Assembly (NCBI GenBank): GCA_902478425.1
Contig: CABSKV010000036.1
Coordinates: 1-14,181, forward strand
From: an uncultured Coriobacteriia bacterium
GTDB taxonomy: Bacteria > Actinomycetota > Coriobacteriia > Coriobacteriales > QAMH01
Direction: 5' to 3'
DNA: 14,181 bases
Below are positions 6,226-12,651 of the stretch, one piece after another. The notes below the pieces were generated by a model. The model did not search any database and was not told where the DNA came from. It saw only the letters and a list, made by a program, of their open reading frames with translations. The translations under genes were made by a program, and so were the position numbers. Numbering within the stretch: position 1 is the first letter of the stretch; the number at the start of each line of letters is the position of its first letter.

Positions 6226-6720
6226 ATGGACCTGCCCTCTCCCCTCATGGTCGTCGTCACGCTCATCGCGGCGCTCGGCTTCGCGCTGTTCTTCAACGTG
6301 AACAAGCGTCACATCGCGGCCGCGACCTTGGGTGGCGTGCTCACTTGGTCGATCGACTACATGCTCATGATGTACATCGATGGCGTGTTCATTCCCTGTG
6401 TGATTGCGAGCATCTTCGCCGCCGTCTATGCCGAGGTGCTGGCCCGTATCACGCGCACGCCCGTCGTCGTCTTCTTCATCATCGCGGTCATTCCGCTCAT
6501 TCCCGGACGCGGCCTGTACTACACGATGTACAACGCCGTGAGCGGCAACGGCGCGGCATGTCTCGAGTTCGGCGAGATGACGATGCTGTACGCAGCGGGC
6601 ATAGCCACCGGCATCTGCGTGGTCACCGCCGCCGTGCAGATCTGGAATCTCTGGGCCGTCGACAAGGCCAAGCGCCTTGCGAAAATGGTGCGCAAGCAAA
6701 CGCGTCGGCGCAAGGCGTGA
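6226..6720 (+). CDS. ThrE/YjjB-type exporter, small C-terminal subunit
   Basis: The 164-residue integral membrane protein has about four to five hydrophobic segments and the ThrE_2-family stretch VIPLIPGRGLYYTMYN at about residues 88-103, then a strongly basic cytoplasmic tail (RKQTRRRKA). It matches the small half of the split ThrE exporters (E. coli YjjB is about 157 residues). Its Shine-Dalgarno AGGAGG at 6215-6220 overlaps the stop codon of the large subunit and lies 5 nt before the ATG. The two halves are therefore almost certainly translationally coupled and made together for one transporter complex. No promoter is visible between them. Confidence 0.92.
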   Translation: MDLPSPLMVVVTLIAALGFALFFNVNKRHIAAATLGGVLTWSIDYMLMMYIDGVFIPCVIASIFAAVYAEVLARITRTPVVVFFIIAVIPLIPGRGLYYTMYNAVSGNGAACLEFGEMTMLYAAGIATGICVVTAAVQIWNLWAVDKAKRLAKMVRKQTRRRKA

Positions 6721-6725
6721 GAGCC

Positions 6726-6731
6726 TATAAT
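6726..6731 (+). promoter_or_regulatory. -10 element TATAAT upstream of radical SAM-nikR
   Basis: A perfect TATAAT sits 49 nt before the ATG of the radical SAM gene and 5 nt after the stop of the ThrE small subunit. The region 16-18 bp upstream is GC-rich coding sequence with no clear -35, so the call rests on the -10 and its location. Confidence 0.5.
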
Positions 6732-6780
6732 GGGCGCTGCGGGTCACGCGATCGCCCATGTCTTCGTGTAGGGAGCTACC

Positions 6781-7680
6781 ATGCGCTATACCAAACCGCA
6801 ACACCAGACGCCGTCGGTCATGAACTGTCCCATGCTGCAAATCGTCACGGGCTGCACGCATAACAAATGCCACTTCTGCGATATCTTTCGCGACGTCGAG
6901 TTTCGCATGTCCCCACGCGAGGAGATCGAGGAGGACCTCGACGAGCTCGCGAAGACCATCCGCCCCAACCAGCATCGCATCAACCTCACGGGCGGCAACC
7001 CGTATGCGCTTTCGGCCGAGCGCCTCGTGCCCATACTCGAGCTCATCAAGGAGAAGCTGCCGAGCATCACGAGCTTCGGCGGCTTTTGCCGCATTGACGA
7101 CATCAAGAGCAAGAGCGACGAGGACCTCAGGCTGCTTGCCTCATACGGTGTCGATGACCTGAGCATCGGCGCCGAGAGCGGCTATGATCCGGCACTTGCG
7201 TTCATGGAGAAGGGCCATACGGCGGCAGACGTCGCCGAACAGGGCAAGCGCCTGCACGACGCCGGTATCGACTTCACGTATTTCTACCTCACCGGCATGG
7301 CCGGTGCCGGCAAGGGGCAGGAAAACGCCATCGCGAGTGCCAAGACCTTCAGCGAGGCAGCACCGGGCCACATCCTCATCGTGACCATCACGCCGACGCC
7401 GACCTGGCCGCTTGCGGCGGATATCGCAGATGGCAGCTGGACGCCGCCTGACGAAATCGAGATGATCGAGGAGATACGCACCTTCATCGCGAACCTCGAC
7501 TGCAAGACGTACGTCAACTGCTCGCACGATACCGATATCGTGCGCTTCGAGGGCCTCGTGCCCAAGGACCAGGAAAACATGCTCAAGCTCATCGATGACC
7601 GCCTGCCCAAGGTCAACCCGGCAGCGGCGCGCAAGATGCGCGAGTTCATCCACAAGGCGACATTCGAGGGAAGGAAATAA
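6781..7680 (+). CDS. Radical SAM protein with CX4CX2C cluster motif
   Basis: The 299-residue cytoplasmic enzyme is predicted to bind a [4Fe-4S] cluster and cleave S-adenosylmethionine to a 5'-deoxyadenosyl radical. The cluster cysteines are Cys25, Cys30 and Cys33 in GCTHNKCHFC. That is CX4CX2C rather than the textbook CX3CX2C, a spacing I associate with a GCxHNxCxFC subgroup of these proteins. The usual GGE after strand 2 reads GGN (LTGGNPY). A SIGAESG stretch fits the later strand that contacts SAM. No auxiliary-cluster cysteine set or extra domain is apparent, and the substrate is unknown. ATG at 6781 follows GGGAG by 5 nt. It is co-directional with nikR 2 bp downstream and likely shares its transcript, which raises a possible link to metal or cofactor metabolism. 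Confidence 0.88.
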   Translation: MRYTKPQHQTPSVMNCPMLQIVTGCTHNKCHFCDIFRDVEFRMSPREEIEEDLDELAKTIRPNQHRINLTGGNPYALSAERLVPILELIKEKLPSITSFGGFCRIDDIKSKSDEDLRLLASYGVDDLSIGAESGYDPALAFMEKGHTAADVAEQGKRLHDAGIDFTYFYLTGMAGAGKGQENAIASAKTFSEAAPGHILIVTITPTPTWPLAADIADGSWTPPDEIEMIEEIRTFIANLDCKTYVNCSHDTDIVRFEGLVPKDQENMLKLIDDRLPKVNPAAARKMREFIHKATFEGRK

Positions 7681-7682
7681 CC

Positions 7683-8138
7683 ATGAGCGAACTCGTGCGC
7701 TTTTCGGTGGCGATGCCTGAGGATCTGATGGACGAGCTCGACAGGTACACGGCGCGGCGCGGAATCGCGAAGAACCGTTCCGAGGCCATTCGCGACCTCG
7801 TGCGCGGTGCGCTCATCGAGGAGGAGGTCGAGGATCCGGATTCGAGCATCTTTGGCACGCTCACGATGGTCTTCAACCACCATTCCAATGACTTGCGCGA
7901 TAAGCTCGATGCCATTCAGCACGAGCACGTCGACGAGATAGTCTCGACCGTACACGTGCATCTTGACGAGGAAAATTGCCTCGAGGTCGTCTTGATGCGG
8001 GGGCAGAGCAGGGTGATTCGCTCGATTGCCGATGCGTTACTCGGCACGAAAGGCGTGCTGCACGGCAAGCTCGTCGTCACGACGACGGATGCCGCCCAGA
8101 CCCACGGGCACGACCATCCCCATAGTCACGAGCATTAG
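7683..8138 (+). CDS. nikR: Nickel-responsive transcriptional regulator NikR
   Basis: NikR is a tetrameric DNA-binding protein that represses nickel uptake genes when nickel is bound. Residues 1-45 form a ribbon-helix-helix domain (RFSVAMPEDLMDELDRY...RSEAIRDLVRG). The C-terminal ACT-like metal domain keeps the high-affinity nickel ligands in the expected spacing: His80, then HVH (His91, His93), then Cys99 in NCLE. The product is 151 residues, slightly longer than E. coli NikR (133), because of a His-rich tail THGHDHPHSHEH that could bind further metal. The ATG follows the radical SAM stop by 2 nt with GAAGGAAA upstream, so the two are coupled. No nickel transporter, urease or hydrogenase gene is in the window, so its targets are elsewhere or include its own operon. 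Confidence 0.93.
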   Translation: MSELVRFSVAMPEDLMDELDRYTARRGIAKNRSEAIRDLVRGALIEEEVEDPDSSIFGTLTMVFNHHSNDLRDKLDAIQHEHVDEIVSTVHVHLDEENCLEVVLMRGQSRVIRSIADALLGTKGVLHGKLVVTTTDAAQTHGHDHPHSHEH

Positions 8139-8470
8139 GCGCTCGGCTTCTCGTCCTTCTCGGCCGCTTTGGTAGAAGCGGGGGTCTTGTCTGCCGTCTT
8201 GGCAGGCTCGTTCTCGTCGTCATCTTCGAACATCTTGTCGACGCGGTCCTGGAAGCTCTCGACCTTGTCGAGCACGGCGTTCTTGTCGATGTGATCGAGG
8301 TCGACGTCGCTTCCGGCGGCCTTCGCGCCGTTCTCGATGCCCTTCTTGGCGGCTTTGCCCGTTGCCTTGACCTGCTTGTTGAGCTTCTTGAACAGGACAG
8401 GACCAAAGAGTATGCATACGATGGCCAAGATGATGAGCAGCTCGGGAAGACCAAGGCCGAATATTCTCAT
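8135..8470 (-). CDS. TatA/TatE-family twin-arginine translocase component
   Basis: A 111-residue protein with one N-terminal transmembrane helix containing GLPELLIIL...LFGP. An amphipathic basic helix (KKLNKQVKATGKAAKKG) and a long charged, disordered tail rich in Lys, Glu, Asp, Ala and Thr follow. This is the architecture of TatA/TatB, which with TatC moves folded proteins, often cofactor-loaded redox enzymes, across the membrane. The start at 8470 places the family's glycine/proline-rich entry right after MRIFGLG; the open frame reaches 8521 but adds nothing typical. The ribosome site is weak (GGAA 7 nt upstream). No tatC is nearby. Its TAA overlaps the nikR TAG tail to tail. TatA versus TatB cannot be settled from this sequence. 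Confidence 0.85.
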   Translation of the reverse strand: MRIFGLGLPELLIILAIVCILFGPVLFKKLNKQVKATGKAAKKGIENGAKAAGSDVDLDHIDKNAVLDKVESFQDRVDKMFEDDDENEPAKTADKTPASTKAAEKDEKPSA

Positions 8471-8510
8471 GACGCGTTCCAAACTCTTGAAGCTTGCGGA
8501 GTGGGACACA

Positions 8511-8534
8511 TGATACCCCATGCTGTGGGTATCA
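8511..8534. promoter_or_regulatory. Perfect 8-bp inverted repeat in the tatA/8636 divergent region
   Basis: TGATACCC at 8511-8518 and GGGTATCA at 8527-8534 are exact inverted copies separated by 8 bp. The repeat is 41 bp upstream of the tatA start and about 100 bp upstream of the gene at 8636. No T-tract follows, so an operator is more likely than a terminator. It does not match the E. coli NikR operator (GTATGA-N16-TCATAC). Confidence 0.55.
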
Positions 8535-8635
8535 GGTCCAGCTCACGCAGAAACCTCATGTTCGCCCTGCCATTGCGATAAGATGGGGTCTGACGTAATC
8601 GATGCGCCCACGAGGGCGACAGGGAGGATCGAGCC

Positions 8636-9091
8636 ATGCCTGGACTGCCATTTGGAGCTGCCCAATCATATGACGTCCCGCGCGAGCTGCGCACATACGA
8701 GCACGTGCGTGGCATCGAGTTCATCGAGGTCGATCCCGACTTGCCCTATCCGCGTTCGGCGGCCTATCGCCAGGTGCCGTCCGGTGCGCAGATGCTCATT
8801 CGGCGTACCACTCCCGATATCGAAGAGGTCGACTTGGACGAGGACGAGGCGCGCAAACTCATCGCCGCGTTAGACGAGGCTGGGCTGTTTGCTTGGCAGC
8901 GCGTCTACAAGCCCTCGCAGGGCAATTTCGTCGTCACGGCGACCGAATGGCGCATCGAGGTCGATTTCGACACGAAGATCGCGAAGCGCACGAGCACCTT
9001 CAAATCCGAAGGCGAAGACGAGTTTCCCGATAGCTTCGAGCGAGTCGTCGAGCTGCTCGTGGGCGAGACGCCGGAGCCCGAGGATGTCTAA
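8636..9091 (+). CDS. Conserved-looking hypothetical protein, 151 aa, coupled to ybaK
   Basis: I do not recognise this family. The product is soluble and acidic, with no signal peptide, transmembrane helix, metal-binding cysteines or known catalytic motif. A helical segment (residues ~64-82, EDEARKLIAALDEAGL) is followed by a Trp/Tyr-rich predicted beta region (WQRVYKP, VVTATEWRIEVDFD). It ends in a helix with FPDSFERVVELL. The pattern of a Trp-containing strand before a proline and a terminal amphipathic helix is seen in small compact alpha+beta domains. The ATG has a good ribosome site, GGGAGG, about 9 nt upstream. The last 8 bp overlap the ybaK start, so the two are translated together. A GATAAG/TAAGAT stretch at 8577-8584 could be its -10. 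Confidence 0.85.
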   Translation: MPGLPFGAAQSYDVPRELRTYEHVRGIEFIEVDPDLPYPRSAAYRQVPSGAQMLIRRTTPDIEEVDLDEDEARKLIAALDEAGLFAWQRVYKPSQGNFVVTATEWRIEVDFDTKIAKRTSTFKSEGEDEFPDSFERVVELLVGETPEPEDV

Positions 9092-9566
9092 GAAGAAGGA
9101 GAACAAGACGAATGCCATGCGCATCCTCGATGCCGCGCATGTCGAGCATGTCATCCACGCCGTCGATGCGACGGGCAGCGACACGGGCGTCGACATCGCC
9201 CAGCGTGCGGGCGAGGATCCTGATCACGTCTTCAAGACGCTCGTCACGCAGGGCAAGAGCGGCGAGCATCTCGTCTTCATGATTCCCGTCGCCGCAGAGC
9301 TCGACCTCAAGAAGGCGGCGCGTGCCGCCGGCGAAAAGTCGGTGGCGATGGTGCGCTCGCGCGACCTCTTCGAGCTCACCGGCTACGTACATGGGGGATG
9401 TAGCCCCCTCGGGATGAAGAAGTTCTTCCGCACTTTCATTGACGAGACCTGCGTTCTCTTCGACACCATCCTGTTCTCGGGCGGACGCATCGGCACCCAG
9501 ATCGAGATGAGTTACGATGACCTCGCGAAGGTCATCGAAATCGAGGCGGCCGATCTCACCATCTGA
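9084..9566 (+). CDS. ybaK: Cys-tRNA(Pro)/Cys-tRNA(Cys) deacylase YbaK
   Basis: YbaK/EbsC proteins hydrolyse cysteine mischarged on tRNA(Pro) by prolyl-tRNA synthetase, working in trans as a proofreading domain in the cytoplasm. The 160-residue length and layout fit. The N-terminus MSKKKENKTNAMRILD is characteristic of the family, HVFKTLV carries the conserved lysine, and GGCSPLGMKK is the signature glycine loop. I chose ATG 9084 over ATG 9117 for two reasons: the family N-terminus is then kept, and GGAG at 9073-9076 lies 7 nt upstream. The start overlaps the previous gene by 8 bp, which points to translational coupling. The partner's link to tRNA proofreading is unproven. Confidence 0.95.
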   Translation: MSKKKENKTNAMRILDAAHVEHVIHAVDATGSDTGVDIAQRAGEDPDHVFKTLVTQGKSGEHLVFMIPVAAELDLKKAARAAGEKSVAMVRSRDLFELTGYVHGGCSPLGMKKFFRTFIDETCVLFDTILFSGGRIGTQIEMSYDDLAKVIEIEAADLTI

Positions 9567-9591
9567 GGCTCCTTTATTCTCCCGAGAGGTG

Positions 9592-9597
9592 TATACT
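9592..9597 (+). promoter_or_regulatory. -10 element TATACT for the desulfoferrodoxin gene
   Basis: TATACT precedes the ATG at 9643 by 45 nt and follows the ybaK stop by 25 nt. A clear -35 is not seen. A short dyad, GTGGT-TC-ACCAC at 9606-9617, lies at about the expected transcription start and could be an operator. Confidence 0.5.
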
Positions 9598-9642
9598 ATT
9601 CGCATGTGGTTCACCACTACTCATTTAGAGAGAGGAGCAGTC

Positions 9643-10026
9643 ATGGAAGAGATCAAGTTCTATCGCTGCGAGATTTGCGGAAACATCATCACGAAGATCA
9701 TCGATGGGGGCCCGATTCCCTTCTGCTGTGGCGAGAAGATGACCGAGCTCATCGCCGATTCTTCCGATGGCGCGGCCGAGAAGCACGTCCCCGTCATCGA
9801 GATTGACGGCGAGATCGTCACGGTCAAGGTCGGCGAGGCGCCGCATCCCATGATCGAGGAGCACTACATCCAGTGGATTTGCCTGCATACCGAGAAGGGC
9901 CTGCAGTTCGTGCACCTCAATCCGGGCGATGCCCCCGAGGCGGTCTTTTCGCTCGCCCCGGACGATGCGGTCATCGAGGCCTTCGATTACTGCAACATCC
10001 ACGGCCTGTGGGTCTCCAAGCTGTAG
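9643..10026 (+). CDS. Desulfoferrodoxin / 2Fe superoxide reductase
   Basis: The enzyme reduces superoxide to hydrogen peroxide without making oxygen, a typical anaerobe's defence, in the cytoplasm with rubredoxin or similar donors. The 127-residue product has both iron centres. The N-terminal desulforedoxin Fe(Cys)4 site is Cys9, Cys12, Cys28 and Cys29. The catalytic centre has the EKH motif (Glu46, Lys47, His48), His68, His74, Cys117 and His120 in YCNIHGLW, giving the Fe(His)4Cys site. It is therefore class I. ATG 9643 follows AGAGGAG by 5 nt; open frame upstream of it lacks a comparable site. It appears to be its own transcription unit with a -10 just upstream and a long hairpin downstream. 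Confidence 0.97.
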   Translation: MEEIKFYRCEICGNIITKIIDGGPIPFCCGEKMTELIADSSDGAAEKHVPVIEIDGEIVTVKVGEAPHPMIEEHYIQWICLHTEKGLQFVHLNPGDAPEAVFSLAPDDAVIEAFDYCNIHGLWVSKL

Positions 10027-10039
10027 CAAACGCCCGATT

Positions 10040-10092
10040 GGCGCAAGACGAGACGGGTGGTCGGCTGTATGGCCGGCCACCCGCTTTGCGCC
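10040..10092 (+). terminator. Two-tier stem-loop after the desulfoferrodoxin gene
   Basis: The inner stem 10054-10065 pairs with 10072-10083 over 12 bp with one T-G wobble and a 6-nt loop. An outer stem GGCGCAAG at 10040-10047 pairs with TTTGCGCC at 10085-10092. The two are separated by a small internal loop. It begins 13 nt after the stop codon. Only a weak T-rich run (TTCTTTTG near 10112) lies downstream, so intrinsic termination is likely but not certain. Confidence 0.6.
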
Positions 10093-10145
10093 ATGCGGAA
10101 GCTCGTGTCATTCTTTTGTGAATTGTCCACTGCAGGTGCATAAGC

Positions 10146-10154
10146 TGGTAGAAT
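10146..10154 (+). promoter_or_regulatory. Extended -10 element for the small membrane protein gene
   Basis: TGGTAGAAT has the TGn extension and TAGAAT, 35 nt before the GTG start at 10189. It resembles the tRNA-Lys -10 (TGCTAGAAT). TTGTGA at 10118-10123 is too far away to serve as its -35. Confidence 0.5.
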
Positions 10155-10188
10155 TGCCGCGTCGGTACGTATGGGCTGAGGTGGGCAC

Positions 10189-10527
10189 GTGGTCGAAGAG
10201 CATGTGGGCAAAAAGCGCCGTAAAGAGGTGCGTCAGGCCATCAACATGAGCGAGGAGTTACGCAAGACCCTTCGCTTCGTCATCAGCATCCTCGCCCTCA
10301 GCCTTCTTCTCATCGTCGCCCTCTACATCCTGTCCATGACGGGCATCGTCAACATGTCCATGGATGTCATAAACTTCGCCCCGCTCGCCATTGCCGTCAT
10401 CGCCATGATCATCGTCGTGCCCAAGGCAAACAGGTACTGGACGCTGCGTGACGAGTACAAGGACCACCTCGCGCGCTACAACATCACGAAGGCCGACATG
10501 AAGGCGCTCAAGAACAACGAGCTGTAA
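10189..10527 (+). CDS. Small two-helix membrane protein, function unknown
   Basis: The 112-residue product has a basic N-terminus, two hydrophobic segments at about residues 29-50 and 62-79, and a charged C-terminus (YWTLRDEYKDHLARYN...). It therefore forms a helical hairpin with both ends likely on the cytoplasmic side. I see no enzyme motif and do not recognise the family. GTG 10189 is preferred because GAGGTGG lies about 5 nt upstream. An in-frame ATG at 10246 would still keep both helices but lacks a good ribosome site. It has its own extended -10 and stands alone between the desulfoferrodoxin hairpin and the terC promoter. Confidence 0.8.
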   Translation: MVEEHVGKKRRKEVRQAINMSEELRKTLRFVISILALSLLLIVALYILSMTGIVNMSMDVINFAPLAIAVIAMIIVVPKANRYWTLRDEYKDHLARYNITKADMKALKNNEL

Positions 10528-10588
10528 CCCGTTCGCTCATCCCGGCGTCTTCCTTCAACACTGACATCATCATCATGCGCGATTGCCG

Positions 10589-10594
10589 TATAAT
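10589..10594 (+). promoter_or_regulatory. -10 element TATAAT for terC-rnd
   Basis: A perfect TATAAT lies 63 nt before the chosen terC ATG. There is no good -35 at 16-18 bp; CTGACA at 10561-10566 is 22 bp away. A TGCGT...ACGCA dyad at 10599-10615 covers the likely transcription start. Confidence 0.55.
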
Positions 10595-10656
10595 GGCATG
10601 CGTTTGTCATACGCAAAGCACGACATATGGGCACTCGCCTTGCCCTTGGAGCCAGC

Positions 10657-11484
10657 ATGGATTTTCTCGCATCGTTTTTCGCGCCCCTCGCCACCATCGA
10701 TGGTTGGGGCGAGGTCGTCGTCCTCATGTTCCTGGAGCTGGCGCTCGGCGTTGACAACCTCGTCTTCATCGCGATCACGTCAGACCGACTTCCGGAAAAC
10801 AAACAGCACATCGGACGCAGACTCGGTCTAGCCGCGGCCATGATCATGCGCTGCATCCTGCTGTGCGCTGTGGTCTGGATCATGTCCATCAACGTCGTCG
10901 TGTTCACGCTGCCCTTCGGCATCGAAGGCGGTCACACCGATTTCACCGTGCACAGCCTCGTCTTCCTTCTCGGTGGTGCATATCTCATCTTCAAGGGCAT
11001 CAGCGAGTTGCGCGAGTCCTTCCACGCCGCCAAGCATGCTCCGACGCACGAGCATACGGCGCCGCAGCCGCGCAAGACAATCGGGCTTGGCCAGGCCGTG
11101 TTCACCATCATGGTCATGGACATCGTCTTCTCGCTCGATTCGGTCATCACGGCGGCGGGTCTGTCCGGCCAGATCGTCGTCATGATCATCGCCGTCATCG
11201 GTGCCGTGCTCATCATGATCATCTTCGCCGATCCCATCAGCGATTTCATCAACCGCAACTTCGAGATAAAGATCGTCGCGCTCGCCTTCATCGTGCTCGT
11301 GGGCTGCGAGCTCGTGCTCGAGTCGTTCCATATCGAGTACATCGCCGGCTCTCCCTTGAGCACGCTGCTGTACGGCATGATGATCTTCGCCTTCATCGTC
11401 TCGCTTCTCACGATGAAGCAGCGCCATGTGCGGGAGAGGGCCATGGCTGACGAGGCAAAGGACAAGGAGCCTTCGATTGAGTAA
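10657..11484 (+). CDS. TerC family integral membrane protein (predicted metal exporter)
   Basis: TerC-family proteins are multi-helix membrane proteins; the best-studied members (Alx/MntP-associated, YkoY/YceF) are tied to manganese efflux and metal loading of exported enzymes. The 275-residue product has about seven hydrophobic segments and both signature acidic motifs inside helices: FLELALGVDNLVFI near the N-terminus and MDIVFSLDSVITAAG in the middle. A His-rich cytoplasmic loop (HAAKHAPTHEHTAP) may bind metal. I chose ATG 10657 because GGAG lies 5 nt upstream. The earlier in-frame ATG 10627 has no ribosome site. No yybP-ykoY riboswitch can fit the ~55-nt leader. The stop overlaps the rnd start by 8 bp. 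Confidence 0.93.
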   Translation: MDFLASFFAPLATIDGWGEVVVLMFLELALGVDNLVFIAITSDRLPENKQHIGRRLGLAAAMIMRCILLCAVVWIMSINVVVFTLPFGIEGGHTDFTVHSLVFLLGGAYLIFKGISELRESFHAAKHAPTHEHTAPQPRKTIGLGQAVFTIMVMDIVFSLDSVITAAGLSGQIVVMIIAVIGAVLIMIIFADPISDFINRNFEIKIVALAFIVLVGCELVLESFHIEYIAGSPLSTLLYGMMIFAFIVSLLTMKQRHVRERAMADEAKDKEPSIE

Positions 11485-12631
11485 GTTTGTCACGACGCAA
11501 GCGCAGCTCGAGGAGCTGGCAGCCGAGCTCGAGGGGTCGAGCGTGCTTGCCATAGATACCGAGTTCATGCGCGAGAAGACCTATTACGCAAGGCTCTGCT
11601 TGCTTCAGCTGAATAATGGCACGGTGTCCGCGCTCGTCGACCCGCTTGCAGTGCCCGATCTCTCGCCGCTCGTTCCCATCCTCACCGACGAGAGCTGCGT
11701 GAAGATATTCCATGCGAGCACGCAGGACATCGCGATTCTGTATCACGAGACGGGCGTGACTCCCTCTCCGGTGTTCGATACGCAGGTTGCCGCCTCGCTT
11801 TTGGGTCATCCGCTCCAGGTTGGCTACGGTCCGCTCGTGCGTTCGGTCTGCGATGTGAAGCTCGCCAAGGCCGACAGCTATACCGATTGGTCCAAGCGTC
11901 CGCTCACGAACAGCCAGATAAAGTACGCGCTTGACGATGTCGTCTACCTTCCCAGCGTGTACGAGCATCTGCGTGATGAGCTCGTCGCGAAGGGGCGCCT
12001 TACCTGGTGCGAACGGGACTTCGCCGCGCTTGCCGACCCTGCAAGCTACGATGTCGACCCGCGCGAGACCTGGCGTCGCGTCAAGCGCATCTCGTCACTT
12101 TCGCGCGGTCAGCTCGCCGTCGCACGCGAGGTCGCGGCATGGCGCGAGACCGAGGCGCAACGCCGCAACCTGCCCCGCAAGTGGGTGCTTCCCGACGAGG
12201 CCGTCGTCGAGATCGCGCGCAAGGCCCCCAAGACGCGCGAGGCGCTCTTCGAGGTTCGTGGCCTTGCCAACAAGCTCAGCGGCCGCGACGTGAACCACAT
12301 ACTCGAGGCCGTGAGCCGCGGCAAGGAGATGCCGCAGGACCAGTGGCCCAAGCTCGAGCGTAGCCCGAAGGGCGATGTCGAAGCCGATGGCGCCGTCGAG
12401 CTGCTCTCGTCCCTGCTCGAGATGCGCGCCAAGCAAAACGACGTGGCCGCTCCTCTCATCGCGACGCATTCCGAACTCTCCAAGCTCGTGCGCGGACATC
12501 GCGAAGGACTCGCGCTCATGGAAGGCTGGCGCTACGACATCGTGGGTCATGAGCTCATTGACCTGCTCGAGGGTCGTCTTGCCCTCTATCTAGATGGGGG
12601 AGCCATCGAAGTCGCGCAACGCGAGGCGTAG
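11477..12631 (+). CDS. rnd: Ribonuclease D
   Basis: RNase D is a 3'-5' exoribonuclease that trims tRNA and other stable-RNA 3' ends in the cytoplasm. The 384-residue product has the DEDDy exonuclease core: Exo I with Asp27 and Glu29 in AIDTEF, Exo II with Asp84 in HASTQD, and Exo III with Tyr149 and Asp153 in KYALDDV. An HRDC domain follows at about 195-275 and a second helical HRDC-like region to the end, matching the E. coli layout (375 residues). The start is TTG 11477, with AGGAG at 11465-11469 seven nt upstream. This makes the gene overlap terC by 8 bp, so it is co-transcribed and coupled. A longer frame from 11426 lies fully inside terC and is not needed. Confidence 0.95.
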   Translation: MSKFVTTQAQLEELAAELEGSSVLAIDTEFMREKTYYARLCLLQLNNGTVSALVDPLAVPDLSPLVPILTDESCVKIFHASTQDIAILYHETGVTPSPVFDTQVAASLLGHPLQVGYGPLVRSVCDVKLAKADSYTDWSKRPLTNSQIKYALDDVVYLPSVYEHLRDELVAKGRLTWCERDFAALADPASYDVDPRETWRRVKRISSLSRGQLAVAREVAAWRETEAQRRNLPRKWVLPDEAVVEIARKAPKTREALFEVRGLANKLSGRDVNHILEAVSRGKEMPQDQWPKLERSPKGDVEADGAVELLSSLLEMRAKQNDVAAPLIATHSELSKLVRGHREGLALMEGWRYDIVGHELIDLLEGRLALYLDGGAIEVAQREA

Positions 12632-12651
12632 GTCCAAATCCGCCATAAAAC

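Noticed and set aside
8511..8534. NikR operator
   Set aside because: The half-sites and 8-bp spacing do not match GTATGA-N16-TCATAC; kept only as an unassigned dyad.
10595..10656. yybP-ykoY manganese riboswitch upstream of terC
   Set aside because: The likely leader is only about 55 nt, too short, and contains no matching conserved loops.
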